The notes beneath the pieces are model-generated. The model did not search any database. It saw only the letters and a program-made list of their open reading frames with translations, and was not told where the DNA came from. A stretch of DNA of 9,314 nt, taken from contig MHGW01000002.1 of the NCBI GenBank assembly GCA_001805765.1, forward strand, positions 12,886-22,199. Reading direction: 5' to 3'. The DNA is from Omnitrophica WOR_2 bacterium RIFCSPLOWO2_01_FULL_41_12 (lineage in GTDB: Bacteria; Omnitrophota; Gorgyraeia; Gygaellales; Profunditerraquicolaceae). Both the position numbers and the translations under genes were made by a program. Positions 4,962 to 9,314 of the stretch are shown piece after piece. Numbering within the stretch: position 1 is the first letter of the stretch; every line of letters starts with the position of its first letter.

Positions 4962-6005
4962 ATGGAACAAAAGATAAAAAGTGTTTTTTTAAAATTAGAA
5001 CAAAAAAATCTAGACGGATTCATCCTGTCTTCGCCTGCCAACATATCATATCTTACCGATTATAGAAGCCGCGACTCCTACCTTTTAATCTCAAAGAAAG
5101 AAAATATTTACTTTACCGACTCCAGGTATATAGAGGAGGCCAAAAATAATTTAAGCCCTAAATTTAGCGTTAAGAAAATCAACGGCAGTATTTTTAAGCT
5201 TATATCGGGGGCCTGTTGTGCCCTTGGGCTTAAACGCGTAGGTTTTGAAGAAAGGTATCTTCCTTTTGCCGAGTATCAAAAGATAAAAGAAGGCCTGAAT
5301 CAACGCATCAACTTAGTCCCTTTTTATGGCCTGGTGGAAGAATTAAGGCAGTTAAAAAGCCCGGAGGAATTAGAAAAAATAAAGAAGGCAATCCAGATAA
5401 CTATAGCGGCTTTAAAATTTGCCCAAGATTTTATCACTCCGGGCAGGAAAGAAATAGAAGTGGCTGCGGAATTGGAACGTTTTATCAGGTATCATGGCGC
5501 TTATGCCTCTAGTTTTGACATTATTGTTGCCTGCGGAGCGAATTCCAGTTTTCCCCACCATATCTCTTCTGAGAGAAAAATCAAAAACCACGAACCGGTA
5601 TTAATTGATATCGGCGTCGACTATCTCGGATATAAATCAGACTTGACAAGGGTCCTCTTTTTCGGTAAAATAAATGTTTATGTAACAAAGATTTACAACA
5701 TAGTGCGGCAAGCGCAAGACAGGGCAATCCGAAAAATCAAACCGGGTATTCCGATTAAAGAAATTGACGCAGCTGCCCGCCAATATATAAAACAAAAAGG
5801 ATTTGGCGGGTTTTTTAGTCATAATTTAGGCCACGGCGTAGGCTTAGAGGTACATGAAGAACCTCAGATATCGCCAAAGGTAGATGATAAATTAATACCG
5901 GGAATGGTATTTACTATTGAACCCGCGATTTACCTCGCCAATAAGTTCGGGATAAGATGGGAAGACATGGTTTTAGTTACCCAGAAGGGTTACCAGGTCC
6001 TTTAG
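4962..6005 (+). CDS. M24 family Xaa-Pro aminopeptidase/dipeptidase
   Basis: This 347-residue protein has the two-domain layout of Xaa-Pro peptidases (M24B): a creatinase N-terminal domain at about 4-125 and a pita-bread catalytic domain at about 135-347. The five expected metal ligands are all present: Asp216 (LIDIGVD), Asp227 (SDLTR), His291 (HNLGHGVG), Glu320 (FTIEPAIY) and Glu334 (WEDMVLV). His199/His200 lie in the FPHH segment. It should release N-terminal residues next to proline, using two Mn or Co ions. It is comparable to Bacillus YqhT and E. coli PepP/PepQ; aminopeptidase and dipeptidase activity cannot be separated from sequence. The start ATG is six bases after the aroQ stop, with no clear ribosome binding site. 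The stop TAG overlaps the GTG start of efp by one base. The enzyme looks intact. Confidence 0.92.
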   Translation: MEQKIKSVFLKLEQKNLDGFILSSPANISYLTDYRSRDSYLLISKKENIYFTDSRYIEEAKNNLSPKFSVKKINGSIFKLISGACCALGLKRVGFEERYLPFAEYQKIKEGLNQRINLVPFYGLVEELRQLKSPEELEKIKKAIQITIAALKFAQDFITPGRKEIEVAAELERFIRYHGAYASSFDIIVACGANSSFPHHISSERKIKNHEPVLIDIGVDYLGYKSDLTRVLFFGKINVYVTKIYNIVRQAQDRAIRKIKPGIPIKEIDAAARQYIKQKGFGGFFSHNLGHGVGLEVHEEPQISPKVDDKLIPGMVFTIEPAIYLANKFGIRWEDMVLVTQKGYQVL

Positions 6006-6568
6006 TGGCACTCTCTATAAATGAAGTTAAAAACGGGTTAACCGTATTGGTAGACGACATAGCCTATCAGGTGGTAGAATTTCAGCACGTAAAACCCGGA
6101 AAAGGCGCTGCTTTTATACGCGTAAAATTAAGGAACTTAAAAAACGGGGCTATTCAGGAAAAAACCTTCCGGGGCGATGAAAAAATAGAAGAGGCCTTTA
6201 TTGAAGAAAGAAAACTGCAATATCTCTATAAAACAGGCAGCCTTTATTATTTTATGGACCAGGAAAATTATGAGGAAATAAGTATTTCTGAAGATATAAT
6301 TGCGGAAAAGAGAAAATTTTTGAAAGATAACCAGGTGGTCAGCGTTAATATATACGAAAATGAAGTTTTAAATGTTTCCCTGCCAAATTTCATTGAGTTT
6401 AAAATCATACAAACTGAACCCGGAATCAAAGGAAATACGGCAAAAAGCGGCACTAAGCCGGCGACCCTGGAAACCGGGGCAGTAGTACAGGTGCCATTAT
6501 TTATTAATCCCGGGGATGTGCTAAAGATAGATACGCGCACCGGCGAATATATTGAAAGGGCATATTAA
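6005..6568 (+). CDS. efp: Elongation factor P
   Basis: This 187-residue protein is a normal-length EF-P, which relieves ribosome stalling at proline runs. Domain I starts LSINEVKNGL and contains VKPGKGAAFIR, whose Lys33 corresponds to the tip lysine modified in many bacteria. The C-terminal domain ends in FINPGDVLKIDTRTGEYIER. The start is taken as GTG at 6005, sharing one base with the TAG stop of the peptidase gene and preceded by AGG in CCAGGT about seven bases away. The reading frame stays open upstream to an ATG at 5957, but that would add 16 residues encoded inside the peptidase gene and unlike any EF-P N-terminus, so it is rejected. No EF-P modification genes are visible nearby, so the kind of modification, if any, is unknown. 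Confidence 0.95.
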   Translation: MALSINEVKNGLTVLVDDIAYQVVEFQHVKPGKGAAFIRVKLRNLKNGAIQEKTFRGDEKIEEAFIEERKLQYLYKTGSLYYFMDQENYEEISISEDIIAEKRKFLKDNQVVSVNIYENEVLNVSLPNFIEFKIIQTEPGIKGNTAKSGTKPATLETGAVVQVPLFINPGDVLKIDTRTGEYIERAY

Positions 6569-6583
6569 AATACGAGGTAAGGA

Positions 6584-7036
6584 ATGAATATAAAAGAAAT
6601 TAAAGAGATGATAAACCTGATGAATGAGCACGGCCTGATAGAATTAGAAATAGAGAAAGACGGTATGCGCATTAAATTGAAAAAGATGGGTGCGCAAGCT
6701 GATGGATTAAGCGGCCCCGTCTTGATTGAAAGAGAAAAAATAACTCAGGCTTCCTCTAAAGAGTCAACGGAAACAACCGAGCAGGCTCTTATTAAAACAG
6801 TAGAGATAAAGGCGCCGATGGTAGGGACTTTTTACCGCGCGCCTTCGCCAGAGGCGCCTCCCTATGCTGAAACCGGCCAGATCATTGAGGCCGGACAGGT
6901 TATCTGCATCATCGAGGCCATGAAATTAATGAACGAGATTAAATCCGAAATCAAAGGTAAAATATTGGAAATTCTTGTCGATAACGCCGAACCCGTGGAA
7001 TTTGGACAGCCTATGTTTCTGATCGAACCCCTCTAA
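6584..7036 (+). CDS. accB: Biotin carboxyl carrier protein of acetyl-CoA carboxylase
   Basis: This 150-residue protein is a complete BCCP. An N-terminal helical region at 1-35 (NIKEIKEMINLMNEHG and IKLKK) is typical. A linker rich in Ser, Thr, Glu and Gln follows at about 36-72. The biotinyl domain spans 73-150 and contains APMVGTFYRAPSPEAPPY, including the 'thumb' segment, and the biotin site EAMKLMNE with Lys114 as the biotinylated residue. It carries biotin between the biotin carboxylase and carboxyltransferase in the first step of fatty acid synthesis. The ribosome binding site GAGGTAAGG is at 6574-6582. The carboxylase gene accC begins three bases after its stop. The carboxyltransferase genes accA and accD are not in this window. 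Confidence 0.96.
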   Translation: MNIKEIKEMINLMNEHGLIELEIEKDGMRIKLKKMGAQADGLSGPVLIEREKITQASSKESTETTEQALIKTVEIKAPMVGTFYRAPSPEAPPYAETGQIIEAGQVICIIEAMKLMNEIKSEIKGKILEILVDNAEPVEFGQPMFLIEPL

Positions 7037-7039
7037 AAA

Positions 7040-8398
7040 ATGTTTTCTAAAATTCTTATCGCCAACCGCGGCGAAATAGCCCTCAGAATAATCCGCGCCT
7101 GCCGGGAGTTAAGCATCCGCACCGTGGCTGTCTATTCCCAGGCAGACCGGGATTCCCTGCATGTCAGGTTTGCTGACGAAGCTATCTGCATAGGCGAGGC
7201 GCAAAGCAGTAATAGTTACTTAAATATCCCAGCCATTATTAGCGCCGCAGAAATCACCGATGTGGAAGCCATCCATCCGGGTTACGGATTCCTGGCAGAA
7301 AACCCCCATTTTGCGGAAATCTGCGAGTCCTGTAAAATAACCTTTATCGGCCCTACCCCGGAAAATATCCGGCTGATGGGAGATAAGATGGCAGCACGCT
7401 CCACCATGCAAAAATCAGGCCTACCTATTGTTTCCGGCAGCACTCAAGTTGTGAAAAATAAAGAGGAGGCAATTAAGACCGCCAGAAGGATAGGTTATCC
7501 CATAATTATAAAGGCAGCAGCAGGCGGCGGCGGAAAAGGAATGAGGATTGCCCATAATGATATCAGGCTGGTGAGCAGCCTGATTACCGCCCAGGCAGAA
7601 GCAGAGGCGAGTTTCGGAAATCCCAATGTCTATATTGAAAAATATATTGAGAAGCCCCGGCATATTGAAATACAAATCCTGGCAGATAAATACGGGCATT
7701 TAGTGCATTTAGGAGAAAGGGATTGCACTATCCAAAGGAGGCATCAGAAGTTATTGGAAGAATCTCCTTCTCCGGCAGTAGATAATAAACTGCGCCGGCG
7801 CTTAGGAGAACTGGCCTTAAAAGGCACTAAGAGCGTGAACTACGTGGGCGCAGGAACAGTAGAATTCTTATTAGACCAACGCAATAATTTCTATTTTATG
7901 GAAATGAATACGCGCATTCAGGTAGAGCATCCGGTAACGGAAATGGTCACCGGGATAGACCTGATTAAAGAACAAATACGTATTGCCGCAGGCGAAAAAT
8001 TACGCTTTCAACAAGATGATATCCAGTTAAAAGGCGCGGCCATAGAATGCCGGATCAATGCCGAAGATTTTGAAAATAATTTTATGCCTTCGCCCGGTAA
8101 AATAGAAACGCTTAATTTACCCGGGGGCCCGGGTGTACGCGTAGATACGCATATCTATCAGGGGTATCAAATCACGCCTTACTACGATTCTCTGCTGGCT
8201 AAATTAATCGTCCACGGAGCAAACCGGCAAGAGGCAATACTCATTATGCAGCGGGCTTTAAAAGAATTTCACATTGCTCCAATAAAAACCACCATTCCTT
8301 TTCATTTACAATTATTGGAAAATCCTTTATTTATTAAGGGCGAAATATCCACTCATTTTGTAAAAGAACTCTTAAAAGAAGAAATGGGAGAAGAATGA
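7040..8398 (+). CDS. accC: Biotin carboxylase subunit of acetyl-CoA carboxylase
   Basis: This 452-residue protein is a full-length biotin carboxylase, which uses ATP and bicarbonate to carboxylate biotin on BCCP. The N-terminal domain opens with KILIANRGEIALRIIRACREL. The ATP-grasp domain has Lys116, Lys158, the glycine loop AAAGGGGKGMRI, His208, Lys237 and Glu275. The catalytic segment MEMNTRIQVEHPVTE gives Glu288, Asn290, Arg292 and Glu296, and Arg338 follows in ECRIN. All match the E. coli AccC residues. It lies three bases after accB without a strong ribosome binding site, consistent with coupling to keep subunits balanced. Its stop overlaps the start of the Asp23-family gene (ATGATG). 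A pyruvate or propionyl-CoA carboxylase subunit is less likely because of the length and the adjoining separate BCCP. Confidence 0.96.
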   Translation: MFSKILIANRGEIALRIIRACRELSIRTVAVYSQADRDSLHVRFADEAICIGEAQSSNSYLNIPAIISAAEITDVEAIHPGYGFLAENPHFAEICESCKITFIGPTPENIRLMGDKMAARSTMQKSGLPIVSGSTQVVKNKEEAIKTARRIGYPIIIKAAAGGGGKGMRIAHNDIRLVSSLITAQAEAEASFGNPNVYIEKYIEKPRHIEIQILADKYGHLVHLGERDCTIQRRHQKLLEESPSPAVDNKLRRRLGELALKGTKSVNYVGAGTVEFLLDQRNNFYFMEMNTRIQVEHPVTEMVTGIDLIKEQIRIAAGEKLRFQQDDIQLKGAAIECRINAEDFENNFMPSPGKIETLNLPGGPGVRVDTHIYQGYQITPYYDSLLAKLIVHGANRQEAILIMQRALKEFHIAPIKTTIPFHLQLLENPLFIKGEISTHFVKELLKEEMGEE

Positions 8399-8748
8399 TG
8401 CAGAAGAGAGAAACACGCACGGATTTAGGCATGATTAGGATACATAAAAACGTGATTGCTTCAATTGCCTCGCTAGCCGCCGCAGAAATTGAAGGCGTGA
8501 AACGCGTAGGCAGGACTTTTAAGGTGGACCTTTTAGAGTTAGTGGCAAAAAAGTATTTATCGGGAATCAAGGTCGATATTGACACTAATGAAGATGTGAG
8601 GATCGAAATTCCGCTGGTCATAAAATACGGATTTAATATCCCGGATGTCGCCGATAAGGTCCAGGAAAATGTCCGCAGTTCCTTAGAGAAAATGACGAAT
8701 CTCTCCATAAAAGATATTAATATAAATGTGCAGGGGGTAGATAAATAA
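8395..8748 (+). CDS. Asp23/Gls24 family envelope stress response protein
   Basis: This 117-residue protein has the Asp23 (DUF322) signature: an opening GMIRIHKNVIASIASLAAAE, then IEGVKRVG, then alternating strands (IKVDIDTN, VRIEIPLVIKYG), then NIPDVADKVQENVRSSLEKM and a last strand DININVQG. Members are small cytoplasmic proteins that often assemble at the membrane. The Bacillus homologue YqhY is also encoded directly after accB-accC, where it has been linked to acetyl-CoA carboxylase activity. A similar regulatory role here is inference. The start is ATG at 8395 or ATG at 8398; GGGAG at 8386-8390 is better spaced for the second, giving 116 residues. Either start overlaps accC. The next gene encodes an AmaP-like anchor, the partner that tethers Asp23 in Staphylococcus. 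Confidence 0.9.
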   Translation: MMQKRETRTDLGMIRIHKNVIASIASLAAAEIEGVKRVGRTFKVDLLELVAKKYLSGIKVDIDTNEDVRIEIPLVIKYGFNIPDVADKVQENVRSSLEKMTNLSIKDININVQGVDK

Positions 8749-8776
8749 CACCCAAACCTATCGGATGGTTTGGTGT
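8748..8776 (+). repeat. Intercistronic hairpin between Asp23 and AmaP genes
   Basis: ACACC-C-AAACC (8748-8758) pairs with GGTTTGGTGT (8767-8776), giving ten base pairs with a single bulged C. It begins at the last base of the Asp23-family stop codon. No U-tract follows, and a strong ribosome binding site comes 13 bases later, so a full terminator is unlikely. It could protect or process the mRNA, or weaken read-through into the downstream gene. Confidence 0.7.
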
Positions 8777-8799
8777 AAGCTTGTGCTTAAGGAGGCAGA

Positions 8800-9314
8800 A
8801 TGAGAATATTTACCATTTTAGGAATATTATTTTATACCGTAGTCCTTATTTTAATCGGCATAGTTTTAATTGTCTTTGCCTTAAATTTATTAAAGCCAGA
8901 AGATATAAATAATTTGCTCATATATACCCAAACCAGTTTTAATTCCCGGTTAATTATCGGCCTTTCAGGCTTGTTATTGATATTGATTAGTTTTTCCTTT
9001 GCCCAATTAATCTTAGGCCGGTTTCAGCGGGAAAAAACAATTGCTTTTACTACTTCCAGCGGTGAGGTAACCATTGCGCTTTCCGCAGTGGAGGATTTAA
9101 TCCGGCGCATAGCTGGATTTATCCCCGAAATTAAAGAATTAAGGCCTGATGTCATCGCCACAAAAAAGGGAATTCTGGTTTCCTTAAGGGTAATCTTAAG
9201 GTCCGAATCAAATATACCGGAGTTAACCACGCGCCTTCAGGAAATAACCCGTTCCAAGATCCAGGAGGTTTTGGGCCTGGAAGAACAGATAATCATTAGA
9301 ATCCATGTGGCAAA
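8800..9314 (+). CDS. amaP: AmaP-like Asp23 membrane anchor protein, 3' end missing
   Basis: The frame is open from ATG 8800 to the end of the window, giving 171 residues; related AmaP proteins are only slightly longer, so little is missing. Two transmembrane helices are clear: about residues 4-28 (many Ile, Leu and Val around VVLILIGIVLIV) and about 51-72 (GLSGLLLILISFSF). A cytoplasmic domain follows from about 80. That domain itself resembles Asp23: SSGEVTIALSAVEDLIRRIAG, then a middle with strands GILVSLRVIL, then NIPELTTRLQEITRSKIQEV and a final strand. In Staphylococcus aureus AmaP recruits Asp23 to the membrane. The upstream Asp23-family gene makes the same pairing likely here. The ribosome binding site AAGGAGG is at 8789-8795, four bases before the ATG, a rather short spacing. 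Confidence 0.82.
   Translation, partial: MRIFTILGILFYTVVLILIGIVLIVFALNLLKPEDINNLLIYTQTSFNSRLIIGLSGLLLILISFSFAQLILGRFQREKTIAFTTSSGEVTIALSAVEDLIRRIAGFIPEIKELRPDVIATKKGILVSLRVILRSESNIPELTTRLQEITRSKIQEVLGLEEQIIIRIHVA

Noticed and set aside
1..9314. tRNA, rRNA or CRISPR array
   Set aside because: No cloverleaf-like segment, no rRNA-like sequence and no regularly spaced direct repeats were seen anywhere in the window.

Overview
The window looks like a piece of chromosome from an uncultivated diderm (Gram-negative type) bacterium. TonB/ExbB/ExbD-type genes imply an outer membrane. Yet the run aroQ - pepP - efp - accB - accC - Asp23-family gene resembles the order known from Bacillus. This mix, with a free-standing Memo-family gene, a DUF1844 gene and a Trm112-like gene, suggests a deep-branching lineage such as Omnitrophota or a relative. 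The taxonomic guess is inference only. All genes are on the + strand and tightly packed.

Layout. (1) Positions 2-1881 hold an envelope-energising cluster: the C-terminal end of an ExbB/TolQ-like proton channel, ExbD/TolR, and two tandem, diverged TonB-family proteins. The first three genes are clearly more AT-rich than everything after about 1225. (2) Positions 1882-2118 hold no gene. They contain a near-consensus extended sigma70-type promoter and, starting at the predicted transcription start, a strongly structured 5' leader of about 200 nt made of an imperfect inverted duplication. (3) Positions 2119-4523 hold rpsU (ribosomal protein bS21), then a TIM-barrel sugar-phosphate isomerase/epimerase-like protein, a Memo-family protein, a DUF1844 protein and a Trm112-like zinc protein, with overlaps or gaps of a few bases. 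(4) Positions 4524-8398 hold housekeeping metabolism and translation genes: 3-dehydroquinate dehydratase (aroQ), a Xaa-Pro peptidase, elongation factor P (efp), and the biotin carrier and biotin carboxylase subunits of acetyl-CoA carboxylase (accB, accC). (5) Positions 8395-9314 hold an Asp23/Gls24-family protein and, after a short hairpin, the start of an AmaP-like membrane anchor that runs off the window.

No terminator with a U-tract and no second strong promoter was seen after 1883. The genes from rpsU to amaP could therefore be one long transcription unit driven by the promoter before rpsU. The part most worth a second look is the rpsU leader, whose two hairpins are inverted copies of each other with compensatory base-pair changes. 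Second is the acetyl-CoA carboxylase - Asp23 - AmaP neighbourhood in a diderm setting.
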